From: Desulfobacteraceae bacterium
GTDB lineage: Bacteria; Desulfobacterota; Desulfobacteria; Desulfobacterales; Desulfobacteraceae
Length of the DNA: 64,000 bases
NCBI GenBank assembly: GCA_016743945.1
Contig: JADGFI010000026.1
Span: 1-64,000 of the forward strand
Reading direction: 5' to 3'
In this document: positions 34,215 through 43,243 of the stretch, piece by piece
Layout of the letters: every line of letters begins with the position of its first letter
Position numbering within the stretch: the first letter of the stretch is position 1
The notes under the pieces: model-generated
The model's input: only the letters and a program-made list of their open reading frames with translations
What the model was told of the DNA's origin: nothing
Databases searched by the model: none
Made by a program: the position numbers and the translations under genes

Positions 34215-34514
34215 CTATCCCATTCCAATCATTTTCAATGCTTCTTCTACATCAAGGAATGGCTTAATTTCATATTTAAAGCCGGGTACTCCAAAAAATA
34301 TTGCCAAATAATTTCCTATAAATTCATACCCTTCACCCAATTTTGATTTATCGAGTTCATATACAGACAATGTTGTAATGCCATCATTAAGAGTTGAGTT
34401 AATGTAGGGGCCTTTTCTTGTCAGATATTCCGGAAATTGAGGGGCTTCCAAGAATCGTTTTGCCATATCCTGTGCACTTTCTGGCGGATATGCAATATTG
34501 GTTACAATAATCAT
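34215..34514 (-). CDS. Conserved small protein of unknown function
   Basis: A soluble protein of 99 residues. Visible pattern: IIVTNIAYPPESAQDMAKRF, then GPYINSTLNDGITTLSVYEL, GNYLAIFFGVPGFKYEIKPF and a final helix. The alternation suggests a ferredoxin-like alpha/beta fold of the dimeric alpha-beta-barrel or EthD/NIPSNAP kind, but no motif settles this. It is flanked by long gene-poor stretches and lies in the accessory part of the window. Codon pattern and AT content differ little from its intergenic surroundings. Confidence 0.6.
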   Translation of the reverse strand: MIIVTNIAYPPESAQDMAKRFLEAPQFPEYLTRKGPYINSTLNDGITTLSVYELDKSKLGEGYEFIGNYLAIFFGVPGFKYEIKPFLDVEEALKMIGMG

Positions 34515-34902
34515 GATTTATATCCTTTTATTTTTTCAATAAATTAATTTTATAAAACCGTATTCAAGAATAAGCTCCCTAGGCAATATAAAATCGCCTA
34601 GGAAGCTATAGTATGCATAGTTTGAGGGGGGTCTCCATTGGGGATAACTCCTGATAAAAGTTAATACCAAACAAGACGAAACGCTCTTTTTCTGCTGTCT
34701 GCGAAAAAACAACAATAATCAGGGGGGGGGGATGCTTACATGAAAAGGAACTCAGATGATTTTTTGAATTCAAATATGATATTGGTTAAAAGCGCCTATG
34801 TCAACCAGGGAGACTCTATTTTTTGAAAAGAATATTCAATATTTTCTGAAAACAATCATTTTTTCAGGGGGCGGAAATACGGTTGGGAGTGATTTTTTCA
34901 GG
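34515..34902. other. Gene-poor stretch with an inverted repeat and a G10 tract
   Basis: No convincing gene. Three things stand out. AGCTCCCTAGGC (34573-34584) pairs with GCCTAGGAAGCT (34596-34607) with one mismatch. A run of ten G lies at 34722-34731. A 28-codon frame begins with ATG at 34740 (MKRNSDDFLNSNMILVKSAY at its start) just after that run; I cannot support it as a gene. Confidence 0.5.
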
Positions 34903-34905
34903 CAT

Positions 34906-34939
34906 AAAAAAAGGGTCTTGAGAAACTCTCAAGACCCTT
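34906..34939 (-). terminator. Strong intrinsic terminator of the tRNA/pgsA/arg operon
   Basis: AAGGGTCTTGAGA (34911-34923) and TCTCAAGACCCTT (34927-34939) form a perfect 13-bp stem with a three-base loop. On the minus strand it is followed by seven T, ideal for termination just downstream of tRNA-Cys. Confidence 0.92.
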
Positions 34940-34950
34940 GAATTTATTAA

Positions 34951-35025
34951 TGGAGGCGGCTTCCAGATTTGAACTGGAGAATGTCGGCTTTGCAGGCCGA
35001 TGCCTTACCACTTGGCCAAGCCGCC
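34951..35025 (-). tRNA. tRNA-Cys (anticodon GCA)
   Basis: 75 bases including encoded CCA. On the minus strand GGCGGCT pairs with AGCCGCC in the acceptor stem, and the anticodon loop CTGCAAA gives GCA between TCGGC and GCCGA. It follows tRNA-Gly with a six-base spacer, so the two are cut from one transcript. Confidence 0.96.
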
Positions 35026-35031
35026 AATGTA

Positions 35032-35106
35032 TGGAGCGGGAAACGGGAGTTGAACCCGCGACTTCGACCTTGGCAAGGTCGCACTCTACCACTGAGTTAT
35101 TCCCGC
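35032..35106 (-). tRNA. tRNA-Gly (anticodon GCC)
   Basis: 75 bases with encoded CCA. The acceptor stem is GCGGGAA/TTCCCGC, and the anticodon loop reads TTGCCAA. It lies downstream of pgsA and before tRNA-Cys, the same order as pgsA-glyW-cysT in E. coli. Confidence 0.96.
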
Positions 35107-35163
35107 TCAGCAAACAGGAAGAATTTATATATGGATGCCGCTATTTTGTCAATGAAAAATTGC

Positions 35164-35727
35164 TCAAAATAAAAATTTTCTTGCCTTGATAAAATAATCC
35201 AAACCAGACCAGATTGTAAAGATCAGTGCGCCCCAGAGAAAAAAACTCCCGATACCATTGAAATTGATCCCCAGATAAGAATAATGAAGCATCAAGGGTA
35301 TAATGGCTGCTATCTGGAACCCAACCTTATATTTTCCCAGCCAGGAGGCTGCCACATCCTGACCATTTTCAATGAGAACACACCGCAAGCCGGTAACAGC
35401 CAATTCCCTGCCAATGATAACACAGGCAATCCAACCGGGCATAAACCCAAGTGATACCAGCATCACCAACGAGGAAGAAACCAATAATTTATCGGCAAGG
35501 GGATCCAGTATTTTACCCAATTTTGTTTCAAGGCCCCGGGTTCTTGCCAGATATCCGTCAAAATAATCTGTGATGGAGGCCAGAGAAAAAAGTGCGGCTG
35601 CGATAACAGTGGTAATCCGGGAGTCTGACATCAGGAGCACCACAATTATGGGAACCGCTATAATTCTGGAAACCGTCATAAAATTGGGGGTCAGCACCAC
35701 CTCTTTTAATTTTTGTGACCAGGTCAT
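35164..35727 (-). CDS. pgsA: CDP-diacylglycerol-glycerol-3-phosphate 3-phosphatidyltransferase
   Basis: Makes phosphatidylglycerol phosphate, the committed step to phosphatidylglycerol and cardiolipin. This inner-membrane protein of 187 residues carries the complete CDP-alcohol phosphotransferase motif DYFDGYLAR then GKILDPLADK (D..DG..AR........G...D...D), and several hydrophobic segments. It begins six bases after tal and is followed by the two tRNA genes, an arrangement shared with enterobacteria. Confidence 0.95.
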   Translation of the reverse strand: MTWSQKLKEVVLTPNFMTVSRIIAVPIIVVLLMSDSRITTVIAAALFSLASITDYFDGYLARTRGLETKLGKILDPLADKLLVSSSLVMLVSLGFMPGWIACVIIGRELAVTGLRCVLIENGQDVAASWLGKYKVGFQIAAIIPLMLHYSYLGINFNGIGSFFLWGALIFTIWSGLDYFIKARKFLF

Positions 35728-35733
35728 CTATCT

Positions 35734-36378
35734 TTATCCATTCTTTTTGTTCCAGTCCGCCATGAAGGCTTCAATACCCTTATCGGTCATATGGTGGGCG
35801 GCAAGCTTTTTTAAGACCCCATGGGGGATGGTGGCAACATCCGCACCGATCAAGGCAGACTTTAAGACATGCAGGGGGTTTCTCACGCTGGCCACAATGA
35901 TCTGGGTATCAAAATCATAATTGTCAAAAATCTGAACAATCTCTTCAATCAGATCCATACCTTCCTGGGCCAGGTCGTCGATGCGTCCCACAAAGGGGGA
36001 TACATAGGTGGCCCCCGCCTTTGCAGCCATCAAGGCCTGCAATGCAGAAAAAACCAGGGTAACATTGGTCTTGATTCCTTCGGAAGACAATGTTTTAACC
36101 GCCTTTAAACCTTCAATGGTCATGGGAATCTTAACGGTGATATTATCGGCAATTTTAGCAAGTTCCCTTGCTTCTGTGACCATGCCGTCATACTCAAGGC
36201 TGATGACTTCGGCACTGACAGGGCCGTCAACAATCTTGCAGATATTGGCGATGATCTCCTTGAACTCACCTGTTTCCTTGGCAATCAGGGATGGGTTGGT
36301 CGTAACACCATCCACCATGCCCATATTGCTGGCATCTTTAATCTGATCAATATTGGCTGTATCGATAAAAAACTTCAC
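35734..36378 (-). CDS. tal: Small transaldolase / fructose-6-phosphate aldolase family (TalC type)
   Basis: A protein of 214 residues, half the length of classical transaldolase, with MKFFIDTANIDQIKDA, GVTTNPSLI and the Schiff-base lysine K83 in TVKIPMT. This subfamily includes true transaldolases and fructose 6-phosphate aldolases, which differ in few active-site residues that I cannot score here; transaldolase activity is the usual annotation in this phylum. It serves the non-oxidative pentose phosphate pathway, relevant to making precursors for kdsA and aromatic amino acids. Confidence 0.88.
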   Translation of the reverse strand: MKFFIDTANIDQIKDASNMGMVDGVTTNPSLIAKETGEFKEIIANICKIVDGPVSAEVISLEYDGMVTEARELAKIADNITVKIPMTIEGLKAVKTLSSEGIKTNVTLVFSALQALMAAKAGATYVSPFVGRIDDLAQEGMDLIEEIVQIFDNYDFDTQIIVASVRNPLHVLKSALIGADVATIPHGVLKKLAAHHMTDKGIEAFMADWNKKNG

Positions 36379-36388
36379 CTAACACCTC

Positions 36389-36895
36389 CTAGTCCAGAAG
36401 GATGACCTCCTGGCTCCTTTGTTTTTCTATTCGCTTTAACAGTTGACCAAGTGTTTTATTTAACACCGGATGGATAATATCAGCACCTATATCACACATG
36501 GGTCTGAGCACAAAACATCTTTCCTGCATCCTGGGATGGGGAATTTCCAGATAATCTGTTTTTAAAACCATGTCTTGAAAAAAGATGATATCCAGATCAA
36601 TAATTCTGGGTCCAAATCTAAAGGCTTTTCCTTCTTTATCCAAAGAGTTTTCAATCTGTTTTAAAATAACCAGCAATCCCCCCGGGTCAGCAGGAGTTTC
36701 AACCTTTAAGGCTGCGTTAACGAACCAGTCCTGATCTTCAAAATTCTGGGGCTGTGTCCTGTAAAAAGAAGAGACTCCTGTCACCCGAATCTGTTTGTGA
36801 CAGTTCAGGCAATCAATGGCCTGGTTTAGATTCTCCCGTTTATCCCCTTTATTTGAACCGATACTCAGATAGGCTGTAAACTCAGGTTTCGTCAT
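36389..36895 (-). CDS. folK: 2-amino-4-hydroxy-6-hydroxymethyldihydropteridine pyrophosphokinase
   Basis: Transfers pyrophosphate from ATP to the pterin alcohol in folate synthesis. The protein of 168 residues has the expected LSIGSNKGDKRENL start, YRTQPQNFEDQDWFVN, and the signature GPRIIDLDIIFF followed by PHPRMQERCFVLRPM. It overlaps the preceding lipoprotein gene by four bases and leads tal by ten. Confidence 0.94.
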   Translation of the reverse strand: MTKPEFTAYLSIGSNKGDKRENLNQAIDCLNCHKQIRVTGVSSFYRTQPQNFEDQDWFVNAALKVETPADPGGLLVILKQIENSLDKEGKAFRFGPRIIDLDIIFFQDMVLKTDYLEIPHPRMQERCFVLRPMCDIGADIIHPVLNKTLGQLLKRIEKQRSQEVILLD

Positions 36896-37338
36896 TTTGT
36901 AAAATCAACATAACTTGTTTTTGAGTAACCGCTCTTCCTCTCATCTTGCCCAATGGCTTGCACCCGAAAGTAATAATGAAATCCTGGTACCAAGGATCCG
37001 CGATAGACCATGTCCGGCATGGAAATCACCTCCATTAATTTGAAGACAAAGGGACAGCCTTCGCAGGCAGCCATATCTTTGGTGGCCATATAAACCTCAA
37101 ATGCATCAGGGGCTAGTTTTGCAGTTTTCGGGTCAATGGCGTGGGTCCATGTCAGGGTTAACCGGTTTTCTTCCAAAGAGGCCGCCACATTATCCGGTGC
37201 GGCCAGAACATTGCCCTCCTTGACAGGGGGAATTGGCGGTCCTTTTTTTCCGCAGGACGGCGCCAGAAACAAAACCGCCAGGAAAAGAACCCCCACATAT
37301 AAAAAATGGGGAACGCCATATTTTTTTTGCAATCTCAT
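36892..37338 (-). CDS. Lipoprotein with LptM-like start and a fibronectin type III-like domain
   Basis: A protein of 148 residues with a lipobox (LAPSC, C29) followed by GKKGPPIPP. The CGxKGP sequence just after the lipidated cysteine is the hallmark of LptM (YifL), which mimics LPS when helping LptD fold. Unlike the short LptM, a domain of about 100 residues follows (NVAASLEENRLTLTWTH ... YYFRVQAIG), with the pattern of fibronectin type III. The gene overlaps argH and folK by four bases each. LptM-type function is plausible; the extra domain is of unknown role. Confidence 0.65.
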   Translation of the reverse strand: MRLQKKYGVPHFLYVGVLFLAVLFLAPSCGKKGPPIPPVKEGNVLAAPDNVAASLEENRLTLTWTHAIDPKTAKLAPDAFEVYMATKDMAACEGCPFVFKLMEVISMPDMVYRGSLVPGFHYYFRVQAIGQDERKSGYSKTSYVDFTK

Positions 37339-38717
37339 GACAGATCAAGCTCCTTTTCCGCTCGCTGAACGGCCAAGGCCACATTATCAAAGCTTGTACC
37401 ACCGTATGATATGCGACGAGAAATCATTTGATCAAGGCTAATGAAATGATAGATATCTTGTTCAATCAGCTCACTAAAGGATTGCAACTCTGCAAGACTT
37501 AACTCATTCAGTTCCTTGTTTTGACCTAGGCCAAAGGCAACCGCTTTTCCGGCCACCGAATGGGCCTGGCGAAATGCCATTCCTTTGTTGACCAGGTAGT
37601 CTGCAAAGTCAGTGGCATTTAAAAATCCCTGTTTACAGGCAGCTTTCATCCTGTCGGCATGGACTTCAATATTGGGCAGCATCCGGGTGTAAACCGCTGT
37701 ACAAATTTTCAGGGTATCAACGGTATCAAACAGCGGTTCCTTGTCTTCTTGCATGTCCTTATTATAAGCCATGGGAAGGGACTTCATCGTGGTAAGAATG
37801 GCCACAAGATTCCCCACTACCCTTCCTGTTTTACCCCTCACAAGTTCTGCCACATCCGGGTTTTTCTTCTGGGGCATGATACTGGAACCTGTGGTAAAGG
37901 CATCGGAAATCGTAATAAAGGCAAACTCAGAAGAGGACCAGAGGATCAGTTCCTCGGAAAGCCTTGACAAATGAATCATGCAGATGCTGGCATGGCCGAT
38001 AAATTCCATGACAAAATCCCGGTCTGATACCGAATCGATGCTGTTCTCAGATACCTTTCCAAACCCAAGCACCTGTCTTGTGTACTCCCGGTTCAAAGGA
38101 TAGGTGGTGCCGGCAAGGGCGGCGGCGCCAAGGGGCATGACATCCACCCGTTTAAGGGAATCACCGAACCGTTGCACATCCCGGCCTATCATCTCATAAT
38201 AGGCCATTAAATGATGGGCGAACAGTACGGGCTGGGCGCGCTGCATATGGGTGTAGCCCGGCATGATAATTTTCAGGTGTTTTTTTGCCATGACCACCAA
38301 TGCCCGTTGAAAATCTGTCAGCATCTGAATGATATGCTTGGTTTCTTCCTTCAGGTAGATCCGGACATCAAGGGCAACCTGGTCATTTCGGCTTCGTCCT
38401 GTGTGAAGCTTTTTTGCCACATCACCACTTTCTTCGCCCAGGGCATCTTCCACATGCATGTGGATATCTTCCAAGCTGTCAGTAAAGGGAATCTCATTAT
38501 TATCCATCTTGGATTTTACACGGCCAAGCCCTTTTATCAGAATTTGGGCCTCATCCTTTGATATAATAGATTCATTTGCCATCATCTTCAAATGGGCAAT
38601 GCTGCCTTGGATATCACTGGCATAAAGCCGTTTATCCACTTCAATGGATGCATTGAATTTTTCAACCAATGCGTCTGTTGCCTGGGAAAACCGCCCTCCC
38701 CAAAGTTTTTCATTCAT
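37335..38717 (-). CDS. argH: Argininosuccinate lyase
   Basis: Last enzyme of arginine synthesis, splitting argininosuccinate to arginine and fumarate. 460 residues, usual size. The fumarase-superfamily signature GSSIMPQKKNPD and LHTGRSRNDQVALD are present, as is the HTH-type TYPLNREYTRQVLGF region. argG, which makes its substrate, is not in this window. It is preceded by argF and overlapped by the lipoprotein gene. Confidence 0.96.
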   Translation of the reverse strand: MNEKLWGGRFSQATDALVEKFNASIEVDKRLYASDIQGSIAHLKMMANESIISKDEAQILIKGLGRVKSKMDNNEIPFTDSLEDIHMHVEDALGEESGDVAKKLHTGRSRNDQVALDVRIYLKEETKHIIQMLTDFQRALVVMAKKHLKIIMPGYTHMQRAQPVLFAHHLMAYYEMIGRDVQRFGDSLKRVDVMPLGAAALAGTTYPLNREYTRQVLGFGKVSENSIDSVSDRDFVMEFIGHASICMIHLSRLSEELILWSSSEFAFITISDAFTTGSSIMPQKKNPDVAELVRGKTGRVVGNLVAILTTMKSLPMAYNKDMQEDKEPLFDTVDTLKICTAVYTRMLPNIEVHADRMKAACKQGFLNATDFADYLVNKGMAFRQAHSVAGKAVAFGLGQNKELNELSLAELQSFSELIEQDIYHFISLDQMISRRISYGGTSFDNVALAVQRAEKELDLS

Positions 38718-38751
38718 ATCATGCCTGTCTTTCTCGTTAAAAAGGGTTAAA

Positions 38752-39666
38752 CTACCCCAGGATTAAGCTTTCCAATATGGCTTTGTGCATATGCCGTTTG
38801 TTCTCGGCCTGGTCCCAGAAAGCTGCCCCTTTTGCCTCAAGGACCTGTTCTGAGATCTCTTCCCCCCTGTGTGCCGGCAGGCAATGGAGAACCAGTACAT
38901 CGGACTTGGCACGGGCCAACAAGGCCTCATTCACCTGGAAGCCTTCGAAGGCTGAGAGCCTGCCTTCAAGCTCTGCTTCCTCACCCATACTGGCCCAAAC
39001 ATCGGTGTAGACCACATCGGCATTTTTTACAGCCTCTTTGGGATCATTTGTAAATTCAATATTTCCCATGGTGGCAGCGCCTGCATGGGTAATAATATCC
39101 TGACGAATGGAATGGCCGTCCGGGCACGCAAGTTTCAGATCAAACCCCAGAACACTGGCGGCATTCACCCAGGAATTTGCCACATTATTGCCATCCCCCA
39201 CCCAGGCAATCTTCACCTTTTCATATCCGCCCTTGTGTTCGATAATGGTCATGAGATCGCTTAAAATCTGGCAGGGGTGGAAAGAATCTGTCAGGGCATT
39301 GATCACGGGAATGCTGCAGCTTTGGGCAAATTCTTCAACCAGTTCATGGTCAAAGGTTCTCATGGCCAGGCAGTCAATGTACCGGGAGAGTACCCGGGCC
39401 GTGTCCTTTGCCGGTTCATTCCTTGAGATCTGGGTATCTTGGGTGCTCATATAAATGGGATGACCGCCCAGCTGGATCATGGCTGTTTCAAAGGAAATCC
39501 GGGTTCGAGTGGATTTTTTATCAAAAATTAATCCAAGGGTTTTGCCGGTTAACAGGGAATCAAAAATACCCTTTTCATGCCGTTCCTTAAGTTTTATAGC
39601 CCGCTTGAAAAGATGTTCGAAATCCTCTCGTTCAAGGTCCAGCAATGATAATATATCTTTTTTCAA
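38752..39666 (-). CDS. argF: Ornithine carbamoyltransferase
   Basis: Forms citrulline from ornithine and carbamoyl phosphate. The protein of 304 residues has the carbamoyl-phosphate site STRTRISFE near residue 55, the HPCQILSDL motif, and the ornithine-site HCLPAHRGEEI near the C-terminus, which separate it from aspartate carbamoyltransferase. It follows argD by 28 bases. Confidence 0.96.
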   Translation of the reverse strand: MKKDILSLLDLEREDFEHLFKRAIKLKERHEKGIFDSLLTGKTLGLIFDKKSTRTRISFETAMIQLGGHPIYMSTQDTQISRNEPAKDTARVLSRYIDCLAMRTFDHELVEEFAQSCSIPVINALTDSFHPCQILSDLMTIIEHKGGYEKVKIAWVGDGNNVANSWVNAASVLGFDLKLACPDGHSIRQDIITHAGAATMGNIEFTNDPKEAVKNADVVYTDVWASMGEEAELEGRLSAFEGFQVNEALLARAKSDVLVLHCLPAHRGEEISEQVLEAKGAAFWDQAENKRHMHKAILESLILG

Positions 39667-39694
39667 TATTGATCTCCTAATACGATAATATAGC

Positions 39695-40891
39695 CTAAAA
39701 TAAGCTGTCTAGAACAGCTACAAGCTTGTCTATTTGAGTTTTATCAATAACTAAAGGGGGTACAAATCTTAAAATTTTACCCTGAATTCCGTTAATAATA
39801 AAGCCTTTTTCAAAACATTTTTTCACAAAGAATCCAGCATCCCTATCTTTATCACCCTCAATATCAGTGTCAATTTCCATTCCCACCAACAGCCCTTTGC
39901 CTCTGACATCCAGAATCCGGGAGTGTTTTTCCTTGAGTTCAAGCAGTTTTTCGCGAAGATACGCCCCTTTTTCATTCACCCCGGACAGGAACGCTTCGTC
40001 GGATATGATATTGACGACTTCCAGGGCTGCGGCCGTGGCCAGGGGGGTTCCCCCAAAAGTGCTGCCATGGCTGCCAAAATCAAATCCGGTTGCAGCATCT
40101 TGTGTGGCCAGCATGGCACCGATGGGAATCCCGTTGGCAAGGGCCTTTGCAAGGGTCATGATATCCGGGGGTGTCTTGTAAAGTTCATGGGCAAACAAGC
40201 TGCCGCACCGTCCCATACCTGTCTGGATTTCATCAAATATGAGCAAGGTTCCGGTTTCGTTGCAAAGGGCCCTGACCTTCGCCAGGTAGTCGGGATCAGC
40301 CGGGATCACCCCGCCCTCCCCCTGGATGGGTTCAAGCATCACGGCAGCCACGGTTTCATCCAAAGCCGCTTTGAGCGCATCAATATCATTGAAGGGTACA
40401 TGAATAAACCCCTCCAGCAGGGGATAAAACCCCTCCTTGATCTTTTCCTGGCCCGTTGCCGACAAAGTTGCCATGGTCCTGCCATGGAAGGATTTTTCCA
40501 TGGTAATAATCTTATACCGGTTCTTATTTCCCTTTGACTGAAAATACCGCCGGGCAAGCTTTATGGCTGCCTCATTGGCTTCTGCACCTGAATTGGAAAA
40601 AAAAACCCGATCTGCAAAACTTTTTTCCACAAGCGCTGCCGCAAGGTTGGCCTGGGGAGCGGTATAAAAAAGATTTGAAACATGGACCAGGGTTCTGGCC
40701 TGACGTTCAATGGCCTGGGTAATTTTAGGATGACAATGCCCCAGGTTACACACGGCAATGCCAGCCAAAAAATCAGTATAGACCTTTCCCTCTTCGTCAA
40801 TGAGAGTGGCCCCTTCTCCGCGGACAAAAGCCTTTCCCTGGCGAAGATAGGTTTGAAACACAAATTCATTGGTATTTTCGATGAGATTCAT
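39695..40891 (-). CDS. argD: Acetylornithine aminotransferase
   Basis: Class III aminotransferase of 398 residues converting N-acetylglutamate semialdehyde to N-acetylornithine. Motifs: FSNSGAEANEAAIKLAR, IFDEIQTGMGRCGSLFAHE with the cofactor aspartate, and the Schiff-base lysine in TLAKALANGIPIGAM. The succinyl-diaminopimelate reaction may also be served, as in other bacteria. It lies between argB and argF. Confidence 0.94.
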   Translation of the reverse strand: MNLIENTNEFVFQTYLRQGKAFVRGEGATLIDEEGKVYTDFLAGIAVCNLGHCHPKITQAIERQARTLVHVSNLFYTAPQANLAAALVEKSFADRVFFSNSGAEANEAAIKLARRYFQSKGNKNRYKIITMEKSFHGRTMATLSATGQEKIKEGFYPLLEGFIHVPFNDIDALKAALDETVAAVMLEPIQGEGGVIPADPDYLAKVRALCNETGTLLIFDEIQTGMGRCGSLFAHELYKTPPDIMTLAKALANGIPIGAMLATQDAATGFDFGSHGSTFGGTPLATAAALEVVNIISDEAFLSGVNEKGAYLREKLLELKEKHSRILDVRGKGLLVGMEIDTDIEGDKDRDAGFFVKKCFEKGFIINGIQGKILRFVPPLVIDKTQIDKLVAVLDSLF

Positions 40892-40944
40892 AGGGTCGCC
40901 TTCTTTATATTCATTAAACTATTTTTCATTAATCCAAATTTTCA

Positions 40945-41823
40945 TTAATCTGTGAACACCTGGGTTCCAATTCCAGAATCCGTGAACAGCTCCAACAAAA
41001 CCGCATGGGGTGTTTTACCATTGATGATATGGGATTTTTTCACTCCGTTTTTCAGGGCGGAAAGAGCACATTCCACCTTGGGGATCATACCCCCTTTAAT
41101 ACGGCCATCGGCAATCTGCTCACCAATTTCTCCGTCGGTAATGGAAGAAATCAGACGGTGATCCGCATCAAGGACCCCGTCCACATCGGTGACCAGGATA
41201 AGACGTTCGGCATTCAGGGCCGAGGCAATTTTGGATGCCACCACATCAGCATTGATATTATAGGTTTCCCCGTTTTTGCCTAACCCCACCGGCGCAATAA
41301 TGGGAATAAACCCTTGGGCTGTCAGGGTATGAATGATATGGGGATCCACCTGTGTAACACTGCCCACCATGCCGGGATCAATAATCTCCGGCGGTTTATT
41401 TTCATCTTCCTGAAGGTAGATTTTCATTTTTTCTGCCGTGATAAGCCCCCCGTCCTTTCCGGTAAGCCCCACAGCTCTCCCCCCTTCCTGATTAATCCTG
41501 GCCACGATATCCTTGTTCACTTTTCCGCCCAGCACCATTTCCACCACATCCATGGTGGCGTCATCGGTGTAGCGCATGCCCCGGATAAAGGTTGAGGTAA
41601 TGCCCATGGCATCCAAGACTTTGTTTATCTGGGGGCCACCGCCATGGACCACAACCGGATTTATTCCGACATATTTCAACAAGGTAATATCATTGGCAAA
41701 ATCTCGTTTCAGGCCTTCGTCCACCATGGCGTGCCCCCCGTATTTTATCACAACGGTCTTGGTGGAGAACTTCTGAATATAGGGAAGAGCCTCGATCAAT
41801 ATGTCAGCAACGGTTTGGGTCAT
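40945..41823 (-). CDS. argB: Acetylglutamate kinase
   Basis: Phosphorylates N-acetylglutamate, the usual feedback point of arginine synthesis. At 292 residues it has VVIKYGGHAM, the substrate-binding VVHGGGPQI and a terminal KVECALSALKNG motif; an extended N-terminal helix (about 1-20) is typical of the arginine-sensitive hexameric enzymes. Its ATG overlaps the hslU stop by four bases, coupling a protease to arginine genes. Confidence 0.95.
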   Translation of the reverse strand: MTQTVADILIEALPYIQKFSTKTVVIKYGGHAMVDEGLKRDFANDITLLKYVGINPVVVHGGGPQINKVLDAMGITSTFIRGMRYTDDATMDVVEMVLGGKVNKDIVARINQEGGRAVGLTGKDGGLITAEKMKIYLQEDENKPPEIIDPGMVGSVTQVDPHIIHTLTAQGFIPIIAPVGLGKNGETYNINADVVASKIASALNAERLILVTDVDGVLDADHRLISSITDGEIGEQIADGRIKGGMIPKVECALSALKNGVKKSHIINGKTPHAVLLELFTDSGIGTQVFTD

Positions 41824-43235
41824 AGAATGTACCTGCTTAAATCCTGGTCTTGAACAATATCCATCAATTGTTTGGTAACAAATTCGGCATCAATGGTAAT
41901 GCTTTTTTCTTCGATGTCCGGTGCCGCAAACAAAATTTCTTCAAGCAATTTTTCCATGAGGGTGTGGAGTCTTCTGGCCCCGATATTCTCTGTGGTGGAA
42001 TTGACTTCAACGGCAATATCCGCAATTTTCTCCACTGCATCCTGGGTAAAGGAAATCACCACCCCTTCGGTCCTTAGCAGGGCAATGTACTGAAGCACCA
42101 GGGCATTTTTGGGTTCCGTCAAGATCCGGGTAAATTCTTCGGCACCCAAAGAGGAAAGTTCCACCCGGATGGGAAACCGCCCCTGGAGTTCCGGGATCAG
42201 ATCCGAGGGTTTTGACACATGGAAGGCGCCGGAAGCAATAAACAAAATGTGGTCGGTTTTGACCGTGCCGTATTTGGTGGGGACGGAACTACCCTCTACA
42301 ATGGGTAAAAGATCCCGCTGCACCCCCTCCTTGGACACTTCCGGGCCATGACTTTGTCCCTTGCCCGCAATTTTATCAATTTCATCGATAAAAATAATAC
42401 CCCACTGCTCCACCAGACTGACCGCATCGGTTTTTACCTTTTCCATATCCACGAGATGGGCAGCCTCTTCCTGGGTAAGAATCTTCATGGCATCTCGCAC
42501 ACTTACCTTGCGGCGCTTGGTATTTTTTGGCATGAAATTGCCCAGCATATCCTTGACATTGATGCCCATCTCTTCAATACCGCTATTGGAAAAAATTTCC
42601 ACCATGGGTGAGGATTGGGCCGTAACGTCCAGATCAATATTCCTTTTGTCTAATTTACCCTTTTGAAGCATGGTGCGGAGCTTTTCCCGGGTGGATGCCG
42701 TTGGGACGCAATCAGATCCATCTCCTGCTGCCCGTGTTTGGCTACCATCAGCATGGAGAGCATCAGTTTGACTGACATCAGTTGACAAATCAGCAGTTGC
42801 AAAGCCAGGCGCTGGTGCAGAGGGCGGTAGAAGAATATCCAAAACCCGTTCTTCAGCCATCTTTGCGGCCTTTTCCTGAACTGCATCCTGTTGCCTGACC
42901 CGAAGATTGTTCACCGTCAATTCCACAATATCCCGAATCATGGATTCCACGTCCCGTCCCACATACCCGACCTCGGTAAATTTTGAGGCTTCTACCTTAT
43001 AAAAGGGAGAATCGGTTAAATTTGCCAAGCGCCGGGCAATTTCTGTTTTGCCCACCCCGGTGGGTCCGATAAGAATAATATTTTTCGGGGCGATCTCTTC
43101 TTGAAGGTCTCGATCCAGCTGACGTCTTCTCCACCGATTTCGAAGGGCAATGGCCACCGATTTTTTGGCGTCTTTCTGGCCGATGATATATTTATCCAGT
43201 TCCGTGACAATCTCTTTGGGTTTTAAATCTTTCAT
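41820..43235 (-). CDS. hslU: ATP-dependent protease ATPase subunit HslU
   Basis: Unfoldase of 471 residues that feeds the HslV peptidase. Walker A GPTGVGKT (57-64), pore loop GYVGRD (90-95), Walker B IIFIDEIDKIAG, and the C-terminal end SRYIL needed to open HslV are visible. Within the intermediate domain, about residues 138-180, there is an insertion of low complexity (SQTDAL, DGSQTRAAGDGSD) that is longer than in E. coli by some 20 residues. It follows hslV by eight bases. Confidence 0.95.
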   Translation of the reverse strand: MKDLKPKEIVTELDKYIIGQKDAKKSVAIALRNRWRRRQLDRDLQEEIAPKNIILIGPTGVGKTEIARRLANLTDSPFYKVEASKFTEVGYVGRDVESMIRDIVELTVNNLRVRQQDAVQEKAAKMAEERVLDILLPPSAPAPGFATADLSTDVSQTDALHADGSQTRAAGDGSDCVPTASTREKLRTMLQKGKLDKRNIDLDVTAQSSPMVEIFSNSGIEEMGINVKDMLGNFMPKNTKRRKVSVRDAMKILTQEEAAHLVDMEKVKTDAVSLVEQWGIIFIDEIDKIAGKGQSHGPEVSKEGVQRDLLPIVEGSSVPTKYGTVKTDHILFIASGAFHVSKPSDLIPELQGRFPIRVELSSLGAEEFTRILTEPKNALVLQYIALLRTEGVVISFTQDAVEKIADIAVEVNSTTENIGARRLHTLMEKLLEEILFAAPDIEEKSITIDAEFVTKQLMDIVQDQDLSRYIL

Positions 43236-43243
43236 ATCCGATT

